From: Paraphotobacterium marinum
Lineage (GTDB): Bacteria > Pseudomonadota > Gammaproteobacteria > Enterobacterales > Vibrionaceae
Assembly: GCF_002216855.1 (NCBI RefSeq)
Contig: NZ_CP022356.1
Coordinates: forward strand, 248,001-312,000
Direction: 5' to 3'
Length of the DNA stretch: 64,000 nucleotides
Part shown: positions 55,509-64,000 of the stretch, in pieces
Numbering within the stretch: the first letter of the stretch is position 1
Layout of the letters: each line of letters opens with the position of its first letter
Made by a program: the position numbers and the translations under genes
The notes under the pieces: generated by a model
What the model was told of the DNA's origin: nothing
What the model saw: the letters and a program-made list of their open reading frames with translations, nothing else
Database searches by the model: none

Positions 55509-58500
55509 TTAAAAATGTTTTGTTAATGTTTCGAATGTATCAGCCTTAATGAGCTCTATATCTTTATTATCATTATCATTTTTAAACTTATTTTTTTCTG
55601 ACAAAGCTTTGAAGTGCTCGATACCACAGTTAATTTTTGCTTGTTCCGTAGCGCGCAAATCTTCTGAAAACATACTTGACTTAGTTTCAACAACAAAGTA
55701 AAGATGCTCCCCATAACCATCATTTTTATCAATGATAATAGCCCAATCAGGATTATAACTACCTAAAGGTGTATTTATTTTAAACCAGCATGGTAATTTG
55801 GCATACAGTTTCACATTCAGTGATTTTTCTAGATCATTGGCAAAATTTTCTTCAGTCATTGAATCACATAACACATAGTCATAAATTGATTTGTTAGCTT
55901 TGACCATATTTTTTAAATACCCTGTCACTTCTACTTCATCAAATAATTCTTGTGCATAAAAGCTATTATTACCAACTTTATGGTATGAAATTCCATCAAC
56001 AATTGACATTTTCATTTGATTTTTTATAACTTTACTAGCTAACTCAATAAATATTTGTGGGTTATTTTTAAAAGATTCTATTTTATCACCTATACCAATT
56101 AAAATATTTACGATTGTTTTTCTGGTTAGGTTTGTATATGATACTAAATAAGTTACTATGTCAGGTAATTTGAAATTAAATTGATTGTGATACTCAATTT
56201 TTGATTCTTCGTCATAAATTGCAAGTTCAGCTTCCGTAATAGCAACTTTTGCTTTTTTATATTCAAATTTTGCACGAGAAACATGAACTTCATGAGTAAT
56301 TTTTTTTATACATTCTTTTACTAGTTTATCGACATCAAAATTTACCCGGTATGTTGTTTTATATTTTATTTTATTCCAGAGTAATTTAAAATCTTCTCCT
56401 AATAAAACTTGCTTCCCATTTACTTGTCGCAGTTTTGCAGTTTGTCTTTCCTCATGGTTTTTTATATTTAATTTCTTTGAAACTCTTTCTAGTATTGGCA
56501 AAATATTTTTTGAATATTTTTTCATGTCTTTAGGAAGCAGGACTATATTTTTAGACAAATGACTTTTTAGTAATTCTTGTGCTTTTCCTTTTTCATTAAT
56601 GTAACCAACTTTAACTAAATGGTTGTATATTTCTTCTGAATTTTCTGCTCCTAAATATAGTTTTGGTTCACCATCATTAATAATAATATTTGCGAATTGA
56701 TGTTTTTCTATTTTTCCAAATTTTATGCCCTCTTCATTCTCTATTTCTTCCTGTAGTTTGCTTACAAATTCCTCATATGACTCATTTACCATAACTGTTA
56801 ATGTATTTACTTCAAAACCATATGGAGCTCTATTACCAGATTGATCAACTGCAAGTCTTAAACCGCGTCCAATCTCCTGTCTTTTTTTTATGATGGATCT
56901 GGTTTCATTTAGCGTACATATTTGAAATACATTAGGGTTATCCCACCCTTCTTTTAATGCAGAATGAGAAAAAACAAAACGTAGATTTATTTCCATTGAC
57001 AAAAGTTTTTCTTTGTCTTTCATAATTAGATTATATGCAGATTCATCAGCAGAAGTTTTACCTCCTTCTCCTTTTGTTAATTTAGAATCAACAAACTGAG
57101 GATTTCCAGACGTATCCTTTTTTTTATCTTGAGCAAAATAACCATTGTGTACTTTACTTACTAATTCTTCTATCGCAAGTTTATCTATGATGAGTTTACC
57201 TTCTCTGTTTTCATACCAAAGATCAGGAAAAATATCTTGATATCTTCTTTTACTGGCTAATTTAATGAATTCTTCTTCAAACCAAAGAGCATACTTTCCT
57301 TTTACGGGTTTTCCACATTTTGAGTATGATCTGTAATTAGCGACTTTATCTATAAAGAAAAGACTCAGAACCTTAATCCCTTTTTTCTTCAAAACTTTAG
57401 GGTGGTCGACTTTATTTAAATTGGTAGTAATTAATTTATAGAACTTAAGTTCCTTTTCAAAATGCTCTTCGATGGTTTTAGATATTTGAAGTCGTTTATA
57501 AATATCATCATCAACCTTCCCAATAGATTGGCCCAACTCAATTTCTTCATCTCTACTGGTAAAATCAATATATTCATTATCTTCTTCACAGTAAATTTCA
57601 TTTATTATGTATCCTTCATAAACACTTCTACCACCAGATAGTTCAAACAAATCCGAACCACTTTTAACGTTAAGTGTTGTATTTGGTTGTAATTTACCTG
57701 TTTTCGTTTGTGCGTCAATTTCAATTCTTGCAGTGATCGGTGATTTTTTATTGTTTACACTAAGTAATTTTATATATGCTTGATTATAATTGTCTTTAAC
57801 GTTTATTGATGCTACTTCAATTTGTTTTACAAGTTTTTGTTCATAGGCGTCAATGGAATCAAGTTTATATAGTAAATTATGATTTTTAGGCAAGGTTGCT
57901 GAATAGCTAAAAGTGCATAAAGGATTAAGACTTTCAATTGCTTTTCTGCGATTTTGTGTTGAGGATACAGATTGTGGTTCATCAATAAGTATAATTGGAT
58001 TCGTTTGTTGAATAAATTCAATCGGCTTCATGCCATTTAGACGGTCATCACTTCTATGGATTAGATTGGCTTTATTTTCTTTCTTTGGGTCTGAAAATGA
58101 TTTACTAAAGGCATCAATATTTATGACCATTATTTGAATATAATCATTGGTTGCAAAATTTCTTACTTCTTCCCGTTTTGATGAATCATAAACAAAATAA
58201 TCATATTGAACGTTTTTGTATTCATTCTTAAAGTGTTCTTCTGTTATTTGGAGTGTCTTATAAACACCTTCTTTGATGGCAATTGACGGTACGACAACTA
58301 TAAACTTAGTAAATCCATAGTGTTTATTTAATTCAAAAACACTTCGTAAATAAACGTACGTTTTTCCAGTTCCAGTTTCCATTTCGATAGTAAAGTCTCG
58401 ACTGGATAGCTTACCACCTTGGTTTTTTGTTTGAGGTAAGCCATTTATCAATTGTATTTTACGCGTGTTTTCATATAACTCTTCATTAAGGAGTTTAATT

Positions 58501-58673
58501 TCATTACCTACACCAACTCCATCATTTTTCTTAAACAAGTCTAACTGAGAAGTTTTGGTTACAGAAAAATTTGACTGGTAAGTTCCTTGTCCCTTAAATA
58601 TACCTATAACAGAGTTTACAGCATCTTTTTGATGATTTAAATTAGGATTGAAATGTATTTTCATTTTTGACAT
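55509..58673 (-). CDS. res: Type III restriction endonuclease, Res subunit
   Basis: 1054 aa, normal for Res. A superfamily 2 helicase domain: Q-tip-like start, Walker A EMETGTGKTYVYL (98-110), DEPQ box LIDEPQSVSS (about 225), SAT motif YSATLPK and motif VI IGRGLRLAVD. The C-terminal nuclease has PDWAII and VVETKSS about residues 978-1000, the PD-(D/E)xK pattern. It travels along DNA with ATP and cuts between two head-to-head unmodified sites. It needs Mod for target recognition. It starts 9 bp after mod, behind GAGG, in one operon. Confidence 0.95.
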   Translation of the reverse strand: MSKMKIHFNPNLNHQKDAVNSVIGIFKGQGTYQSNFSVTKTSQLDLFKKNDGVGVGNEIKLLNEELYENTRKIQLINGLPQTKNQGGKLSSRDFTIEMETGTGKTYVYLRSVFELNKHYGFTKFIVVVPSIAIKEGVYKTLQITEEHFKNEYKNVQYDYFVYDSSKREEVRNFATNDYIQIMVINIDAFSKSFSDPKKENKANLIHRSDDRLNGMKPIEFIQQTNPIILIDEPQSVSSTQNRRKAIESLNPLCTFSYSATLPKNHNLLYKLDSIDAYEQKLVKQIEVASINVKDNYNQAYIKLLSVNNKKSPITARIEIDAQTKTGKLQPNTTLNVKSGSDLFELSGGRSVYEGYIINEIYCEEDNEYIDFTSRDEEIELGQSIGKVDDDIYKRLQISKTIEEHFEKELKFYKLITTNLNKVDHPKVLKKKGIKVLSLFFIDKVANYRSYSKCGKPVKGKYALWFEEEFIKLASKRRYQDIFPDLWYENREGKLIIDKLAIEELVSKVHNGYFAQDKKKDTSGNPQFVDSKLTKGEGGKTSADESAYNLIMKDKEKLLSMEINLRFVFSHSALKEGWDNPNVFQICTLNETRSIIKKRQEIGRGLRLAVDQSGNRAPYGFEVNTLTVMVNESYEEFVSKLQEEIENEEGIKFGKIEKHQFANIIINDGEPKLYLGAENSEEIYNHLVKVGYINEKGKAQELLKSHLSKNIVLLPKDMKKYSKNILPILERVSKKLNIKNHEERQTAKLRQVNGKQVLLGEDFKLLWNKIKYKTTYRVNFDVDKLVKECIKKITHEVHVSRAKFEYKKAKVAITEAELAIYDEESKIEYHNQFNFKLPDIVTYLVSYTNLTRKTIVNILIGIGDKIESFKNNPQIFIELASKVIKNQMKMSIVDGISYHKVGNNSFYAQELFDEVEVTGYLKNMVKANKSIYDYVLCDSMTEENFANDLEKSLNVKLYAKLPCWFKINTPLGSYNPDWAIIIDKNDGYGEHLYFVVETKSSMFSEDLRATEQAKINCGIEHFKALSEKNKFKNDNDNKDIELIKADTFETLTKHF

Positions 58674-58682
58674 AAGTGACCT

Positions 58683-60515
58683 CTATATACTTTTGACATC
58701 ATCAATGTCTGCTTGTTTTAAAATTTGGATTGCATTTGTTTTAACTATGTCGCTAGTAAAGCCTTCATCTTTGAAAACAACTTGTGTCATTTCGGGGTCA
58801 TATTCCTCTTTTAGTCTAACGATTATTTCTACGGTTTCTAGAGAAATTTGATCGTCTAGACAAACAAATAATGAGCCTTCTGCAACAACAAATATTGTAT
58901 TTTCGTTAATTACTTTTTTATCTACTGATGCTGTCAATTCATAACCATATTTCAATAAGATTTCATAGAGAACATCTTCGCTTGTTCTATCATCCATTAT
59001 TGACTGTGTTGATTGCTTAATAATATATTCTAGGTTTTCAAAATCGGCATCCCAAGGAAGAATATTTGTTTTATCAAGTTTAAATACCTTAAAACCATTA
59101 TTAGAATTTTTTAAACTTTTTGCAGTTAAGAAAAGTCGTTTCTTAGTAATATCAGAAATAACTTTAAATTCCTCTTTATCTTGATCTTTGTCGACTTTTA
59201 AGGAGTTTCTTTTATAATTGAATGTTTTTATTGGTTCGGGGAGCTGTACTAAAATAAATTTTATATTTTTTTTATATTCTAATACAGACTGTCCAGTTGT
59301 ACCTGAACCTGCAAAAAAATCTAAAATTATATCTCCATCATTTCTTGCCCAAAGTTCAATCATTTTTTGAATGAGAGCTATATGTTTGGGGCTATCAAAA
59401 TAATCACCACCAAGCATTTTTTTTAATTGTTGGGTAGCTGAAGATGTATATAATTTTTCATCCCACCAAGTTGTAACTGTTTTCCTACTGAACTGAAAAT
59501 CTTTTTTGTAAAGCTTTTGTTGTAACCCATTACCGACCTTAATAACTTTACCTTCTTGATATAACTTTGACATTTTTTCTTTAGAAAATCTAAAGTATCC
59601 CTCAACCCCCATGAATTCGTAGTAGGGATTACCTTTTGCTTCTCCACCAGGGCCGTCTACTGGAGCATATTTATAATATCCTTTATTATCTTTTAGTTTA
59701 AAATCGTCTAAATTTGCTTCCAAACCAAATTGTTTTCTGTATTCATGAATTACACTCTTATTTTTTGCATACAGTAATATATGGTTATGATTTGATGATA
59801 TAATTTTGTCATTTGAAATAGACGCTCTGGATTTGTGAACTATATTCGATATGAAATTATCTTCACCAAATATCTCATTACAAACTTTAAGTAAGTTTGC
59901 AACTTCATTATCATCTATGGAAATAAAAATTATACCATCGTCTCTCAAAAGGTTTCTTGATAATTTCAATCTGGGGTAAATCATATTGAGCCAATCAGAA
60001 TGATAACGACCTGATTTTTCAGTATTTGAGCTTAACTTATATCCTTCAGAATCAACTTGACCAGAGACATTAAGATAATTATTAATATTGTCATGAAAAT
60101 TATCCTTATAGACAAAATCTTTACCAGTATTATAAGGTGGATCAATATATATCATTTTTATTTTTTTATGATATGACTTTTGTAGTAGTTTTAAAACTTC
60201 AAGATTATCACCCTCTATGAATAAGTTCTCAGTAGTATTCCAATTTATACTCTCTTCTTTACATGGGCGAAGTGTTCCTAAAGATGGGGTTTGAGCTATT
60301 TTTAGTGCCTTATTTTTACCATTCCAAGTAAAATTATAACGTTCATCAGACTCATCAACTTCATCACCTAATAATTTTTTTAGTGTATCAAAATTTATTC
60401 TACCTTCTGATATGACTTCTGGAAAAAGCTGTTTTAGTTGCTCGATGTTTTTGTTCGTAATATTGATACTTTTAGATTCAGGACTATCTATCGTAATTTT
60501 TTCCATTTTCAGCAT
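58683..60515 (-). CDS. mod: Type III DNA methyltransferase, Mod subunit (N6-adenine)
   Basis: 610 aa. Motif order of beta-class methyltransferases: catalytic DPPYNTGKDF (125-134) comes before the SAM-binding DFFAGSGTTGQS (about 397-409). The central region between them is the target-recognition domain that sets the sequence specificity, unknown here. It methylates adenine on one strand of an asymmetric site and guides Res. RBS AAGGA is 10 bp before ATG 60515. I see no simple-repeat tract inside it, so no obvious phase variation. Confidence 0.95.
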   Translation of the reverse strand: MLKMEKITIDSPESKSINITNKNIEQLKQLFPEVISEGRINFDTLKKLLGDEVDESDERYNFTWNGKNKALKIAQTPSLGTLRPCKEESINWNTTENLFIEGDNLEVLKLLQKSYHKKIKMIYIDPPYNTGKDFVYKDNFHDNINNYLNVSGQVDSEGYKLSSNTEKSGRYHSDWLNMIYPRLKLSRNLLRDDGIIFISIDDNEVANLLKVCNEIFGEDNFISNIVHKSRASISNDKIISSNHNHILLYAKNKSVIHEYRKQFGLEANLDDFKLKDNKGYYKYAPVDGPGGEAKGNPYYEFMGVEGYFRFSKEKMSKLYQEGKVIKVGNGLQQKLYKKDFQFSRKTVTTWWDEKLYTSSATQQLKKMLGGDYFDSPKHIALIQKMIELWARNDGDIILDFFAGSGTTGQSVLEYKKNIKFILVQLPEPIKTFNYKRNSLKVDKDQDKEEFKVISDITKKRLFLTAKSLKNSNNGFKVFKLDKTNILPWDADFENLEYIIKQSTQSIMDDRTSEDVLYEILLKYGYELTASVDKKVINENTIFVVAEGSLFVCLDDQISLETVEIIVRLKEEYDPEMTQVVFKDEGFTSDIVKTNAIQILKQADIDDVKSI

Positions 60516-60572
60516 AGCATTATTTTCCTTATAAACTTAGTTTTAATTTTTTTATGTAATTACTTATATTCT

Positions 60573-61490
60573 TTATTCCAGTTGCGAACTTATTGCTGCA
60601 ATTTCCTCTTTAACTTTTTTAGCTTTCAAATTTAGGAGCATTTTTTCGTTCATTTGTTTTTCTTTTTTTAATTTTTTTCTTACCTTCGTTAATTTAGATT
60701 GAAGTAGAGATAACTTAGTAATTAAAATATATTTTTCTTTGTTGGACAGATGATTAAAAGGTATTTTTTCAGGTTTGGTTCTTGATCTATCTTTTAAATA
60801 TTTTTCTGTATTATCTGAATGATTATTTCTCATACGGTTTCGGATTAAGTAAGAGCCGGTATAATAACTTTTTTCTAATTCAAGTATCATAGAAATTAAG
60901 TCTTGATATAGTTCGTAAGAATTTTCTTTTGATACGTTTGAAAAGGTAAAATCATTCAAGAATTCCATTTCATTTTGCTTTAAATCTGTTACTGAAAGCC
61001 ATTGACTAGTGTAGTCATTATCTACAATAAGTTTTGAGCCATCAGCCTGATTGATACGCTTATCTGCTAAACTAATTGCTAACTTATCGTCATATTCAAT
61101 CAGTAATATAATGGGATAAGGAATTAGGGTGTGAAATAGCTTAGCTACTTTGTTGAGTAAAGAAAGCTTTAATCGACCTGTATTTGAACTTTGATTTTTT
61201 AAAGTAACTTTGAGTACCGCTACTTCAATGTATTCAACTGTGCAAGTTATATAACTAGGGATGTTTACTGTTTCTGGTTTAATCGTATTAAGCCATGTAA
61301 CGAATTGAACAAATTTTTGTAGCAAAGTCTTATCACTTGATGACAAATTATTTTGCTCAATGATCGTCTTTTTAGTGATTTGAGTTCCCAGATATGTTGA
61401 TTTTGGCAAATCTAAGTGTGTATAGATGACATCAAATAAATGGCTTTTATTTTTTAATATATTTTCAAAATCAAGAATATCATCCATCAT
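60573..61490 (-). CDS. DUF4391 protein linked to the type III restriction system
   Basis: 305 aa. LDLPKSTYLGTQITKKTIIE and KPETVNIPSY, followed by IEYDDKLAISLADKR, match DUF4391. The last 80 residues are helical and lysine-rich with a coiled-coil look (KLTKVRKKLKKEKQMNEKMLL). It starts within the end of the helicase gene (11-bp overlap; AAGGAG just upstream of ATG 61490), so translation is coupled. DUF4391 genes are found between helicase and Mod genes in other genomes, but no biochemical function is known to me. Confidence 0.8.
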   Translation of the reverse strand: MMDDILDFENILKNKSHLFDVIYTHLDLPKSTYLGTQITKKTIIEQNNLSSSDKTLLQKFVQFVTWLNTIKPETVNIPSYITCTVEYIEVAVLKVTLKNQSSNTGRLKLSLLNKVAKLFHTLIPYPIILLIEYDDKLAISLADKRINQADGSKLIVDNDYTSQWLSVTDLKQNEMEFLNDFTFSNVSKENSYELYQDLISMILELEKSYYTGSYLIRNRMRNNHSDNTEKYLKDRSRTKPEKIPFNHLSNKEKYILITKLSLLQSKLTKVRKKLKKEKQMNEKMLLNLKAKKVKEEIAAISSQLE

Positions 61491-64000
61491 GGCTCTCCTT
61501 TAATATCACAATATAACAAACAACTTCGAAATCATTTACTTTATGAGAAAGAGAAGATTTTATAGATGTACCACCACGCTTAAAAAGACTTGAAGTACCT
61601 ATTTCAGTGCTTTTCCCCCAAACTTCATCAATGGCTTTACTTAGTAGATTTTGATAATGAGTCATACATTTACCTTTATTGGTTTGTCTATCAAACTCAT
61701 GGTATGCTTGTTTTGAATATTGGATATCTTTAAGTTCTGTTCCTAACTTTTTACACAAATCAAGAATTTGCTTTGATTGACTATAACTAAGGATTATTTC
61801 TTCATCATCAGATATATAAATTAAGTAGTATGGTGCAAGCGGATAATTTTCATGAGAGGGAACCTTTCCTTGGATGTCTTTAAGAAAAAAAATTACACCG
61901 GGCTTAATTTCTTCGTTAGTACTGGTAAACTCTCTTAAATTAGATTTAAAAAATTCTTTGTTGATAATAACAGGAGAGAATAAACCTAAAGGAGCTTTCA
62001 TTAAAGGATCAACATTATTCTTAGAATCATCACTTAAAACACCAGATAGGTCCATCCTAAAATCATTAAGTGTTAAGTCCGTTATTGAGATACCCCCAGA
62101 AATATCCTCAAGATCTACAACTGAGTTTTGTAGTTGCTCCAGTTGTTTTTTTCTATACTCTAAATCATTCATTTCTTTATTATCTTTAGGGGAATGTTCA
62201 ATAATATTTTCTTCACCCGTCGCTGAAATATCGAGTAAAACCATACGCCCACTTACTCTTGCTTCAAGATTAATGTACTCATCCAGCTCCATATTTGGCC
62301 AAAAATTAACAAGCTGGACTGTATTATTTTTTGAACCCAACCGGTCTATTCGACCAAAGCGTTGAATAATTCGAACTGGGTTCCAATGAATATCATAATT
62401 AATCAAATAATCACAATCTTGCAGGTTTTGACCTTCTGAAATGCAGTCAGTAGCAATGAGTATATCTATCTCTTTTTTAAAGTCTGGGTAAATTTTTTCT
62501 CTTTCTTTGGAGTATGGGGAAAAATGAGTTAGTAAAGTATTTAAATCTGTCTGTACTTTATTTCTATTTGTGTCCAAGAGCGTTGAGTCTGTTCTTTGTC
62601 CTGTCACAATTGCAGCATAAATTCCTAATTCTGTTAAAGCCCACTCGGATAAATTGTTGTATAGATAATCGGCTGTATCAGCAAAGGCTGTGAATATGAT
62701 GACTTTCTTATTATTGTTGTTAAATGGATTATTATATTTTTTTAGATATGTTTGCTTAAGCAAATCCAGCTTCGCATCCCGTTCAGTATCAATATTTTTG
62801 GCACTGTTTACAATCTCTGACAAAAATAATTTATCAGATTGTAGATCTTGAACAATTCTAATGATATCTATATCTTCAATCTTTACTTTAGTCTTATTAC
62901 CAATTAAGAAAGGTGAAATTTCTGGTGCTTCAAATTCAAAATCCTGAATATCTTCAATAGAAGGAATAGCAAACTCTTCTATTGAACTATTAGTTGAAAT
63001 TGACTCTTTTTTATATTGATATTCTTTTATTTTAGATAACAAATTTTCAACGTGAACAAGTAATTTTTCTGTTGTGATAGTAAATGAATGGATAGAGCTT
63101 TCCATTCGCTTAAGTAAATTTATACGTATGAGATTAATCAAACTTTCTTCACGATCAATTTGTTTGAAGATACTTTTTCCTCCCTTGACTTTTCGATCAT
63201 ATCTTCTTGCATATTCATCTTTTTTATCCATTCTGATGTATTTCATAGGAGAATAGAATGCTAGAGTAAGTCTTCTTATAGTTTTATTAACTTCTTCTAA
63301 AGACGGAAATTTATTTTTAATGTCTATTGATGGTTTGAGATTTATGGGGAGTAGTCTAGTTGGGAAATTTCCGATATCCTCCGTACCATAATATTTTTCT
63401 ATATGTTTTCTTGATCGTGCAATGGTATAAATATCAAGAAGTTTAAAATAATCAAAATTCATTGATTCTAACAGAGATTTTGAGGTACGAATATTTGGAT
63501 CTTGTTCTGACCATCGTGAAAATCTCAATTGAGCTTGTCTTAAAGTTTGCTCAATACTGTTTATTCCATCATTTATCAACGCCTGATCATTCGCTTCAGT
63601 AATGAATGCAATTTGGTTCTTTATATCATTCAATCGGTTGTTGACAGGTGTTGCAGAAAGCATGAGAACTTTCGTTTTAACACCAGACTGAATAATATCT
63701 TCTAATAGACGTTGATAACGATTTCGTTTATCTGGCTTAGGGTTATTATTACGAAAATTATGGGACTCATCTATTACAATGAGATCATAATTGCCCCAAT
63801 TAATTGTTTCTAAATTTAAATTACCTGAAAATCCACTACTCCTACTCATATCAGTATGATTTAAGACATCGTAGTTGAAGCGATCATTTACTAACAAATT
63901 ACGTTTATCATTCTGAGTATATATAAGCCAATTATCACGTAGTTTCTTTGGACACAATACAAGTACTTTATCATTTCTAAGTTCGAAATATTTTATAACA
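61480..64000 (-). CDS. SNF2-type helicase of the type III locus (partial, N-terminus outside the window)
   Basis: At least 839 aa; the frame is open to the window edge, so TTG 63957 is not the start. Motifs: KVLVLCPKKLRDNW (Ia), VIDESHNFRN (DEAH-like motif II), MLSATPVNNRL (III), VIIFTAFADTADYLYNNL (IV), CISEGQNLQDCDYLINYDIHWNP (V) and IIQRFGRIDRLGS (VI). The Walker A lies outside the window. The fold resembles RapA/HepA-like SNF2 ATPases. After motif VI follow about 300 residues without known domain. It is the first visible gene of the operon. Confidence 0.88.
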   Translation of the reverse strand, partial: VIKYFELRNDKVLVLCPKKLRDNWLIYTQNDKRNLLVNDRFNYDVLNHTDMSRSSGFSGNLNLETINWGNYDLIVIDESHNFRNNNPKPDKRNRYQRLLEDIIQSGVKTKVLMLSATPVNNRLNDIKNQIAFITEANDQALINDGINSIEQTLRQAQLRFSRWSEQDPNIRTSKSLLESMNFDYFKLLDIYTIARSRKHIEKYYGTEDIGNFPTRLLPINLKPSIDIKNKFPSLEEVNKTIRRLTLAFYSPMKYIRMDKKDEYARRYDRKVKGGKSIFKQIDREESLINLIRINLLKRMESSIHSFTITTEKLLVHVENLLSKIKEYQYKKESISTNSSIEEFAIPSIEDIQDFEFEAPEISPFLIGNKTKVKIEDIDIIRIVQDLQSDKLFLSEIVNSAKNIDTERDAKLDLLKQTYLKKYNNPFNNNNKKVIIFTAFADTADYLYNNLSEWALTELGIYAAIVTGQRTDSTLLDTNRNKVQTDLNTLLTHFSPYSKEREKIYPDFKKEIDILIATDCISEGQNLQDCDYLINYDIHWNPVRIIQRFGRIDRLGSKNNTVQLVNFWPNMELDEYINLEARVSGRMVLLDISATGEENIIEHSPKDNKEMNDLEYRKKQLEQLQNSVVDLEDISGGISITDLTLNDFRMDLSGVLSDDSKNNVDPLMKAPLGLFSPVIINKEFFKSNLREFTSTNEEIKPGVIFFLKDIQGKVPSHENYPLAPYYLIYISDDEEIILSYSQSKQILDLCKKLGTELKDIQYSKQAYHEFDRQTNKGKCMTHYQNLLSKAIDEVWGKSTEIGTSSLFKRGGTSIKSSLSHKVNDFEVVCYIVILKESHDG

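Noticed and set aside
61874-62365. 163-aa plus-strand frame within the helicase gene
   Set aside because: Antisense shadow of conserved helicase motifs V and VI.
55509-64000. DISARM or BREX system
   Set aside because: No DUF1998, PLD, PglZ/BrxZ or BrxC-like protein is visible. The Mod and Res motifs are those of type III restriction. Genes beyond the window edge could change this.
1-64000. tRNA or rRNA genes
   Set aside because: No T-loop (GGTTCRANYCC-like) with a matching acceptor stem and no rRNA-like GC-rich stretches were found by eye.

Overview
The window is a stretch of very AT-rich bacterial chromosome with short intergenic gaps, homopolymer-rich noncoding DNA and mostly small operons. 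Several markers point to a gammaproteobacterium: an argininosuccinate lyase with a C-terminal GNAT domain (the ArgH(A) fusion known from Vibrionales and Alteromonadales), umuDC behind an E. coli-type LexA box (TACTGTCTATACATACAGTA), GreB, PurT, TyrP/Mtr-type permeases, an LpxO-like lipid A hydroxylase, a TraT lipoprotein and a probable DUF2860 barrel. I cannot name the genus. No tRNA, rRNA, CRISPR array or intact transposase was seen.

Layout. 0-8 kb: the end of argG, argH(A), a small membrane protein, a Sel1-repeat protein, an OppA-type binding protein and a secreted histidine phosphatase. 8-13.5 kb: alkB-like dioxygenase, a tandem-duplicated two-gene module with reciprocal decay, a frameshifted hydrolase and rarD. 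13.7-29 kb: a light and DNA-damage region. It holds five membrane-anchored LytTR regulators (one intact, four split in two frames), an AEC transporter with a divergent LysR regulator, umuDC, purT, and a cluster of FAD oxidoreductase, photolyase, FeS (6-4)-type photolyase and DUF2256 protein. 29-45 kb: an outer-membrane protein, a RIO-like kinase, a third divergent photolyase, proC, two tandem aromatic amino acid permeases (one broken), a second Sel1 protein, TauE, LpxO, riboflavin synthase, a quinone reductase, a second OppA-type protein and a tandem pair of small secreted proteins. 45-55 kb: small accessory genes (acetyltransferases, greB, an S41 protease, traT, a methyltransferase, GH16 glucanase), several decayed genes and a 9-bp x 14 minisatellite. 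55.5-64 kb: a four-gene defence operon on the minus strand (SNF2-type helicase, DUF4391 protein, type III Mod and type III Res), cut by the window edge.

Two items stand out. First, four of five LytTR membrane regulators are split at a -1 frame junction. Two of the junctions sit exactly on canonical slippery heptamers (A AAA AAG and A AAA AAA), and in one the -1 reading restores an ungapped alignment with a paralogue right through the LytTR domain. This could be programmed frameshifting, homopolymer phase variation, decay or homopolymer sequencing error; the large genes nearby are uninterrupted, which argues against uniform error. Second, the helicase-DUF4391-Mod-Res operon is a type III restriction-modification system with two tightly linked extra genes whose role I do not know to be established.

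Functionally, the 16.6-33.4 kb block combines SOS mutagenesis, three photolyase-family proteins and an AlkB-like enzyme not far upstream, which suits a surface or light-exposed habitat; the interspersed LytTR genes could regulate part of it, but that is inference from position only.
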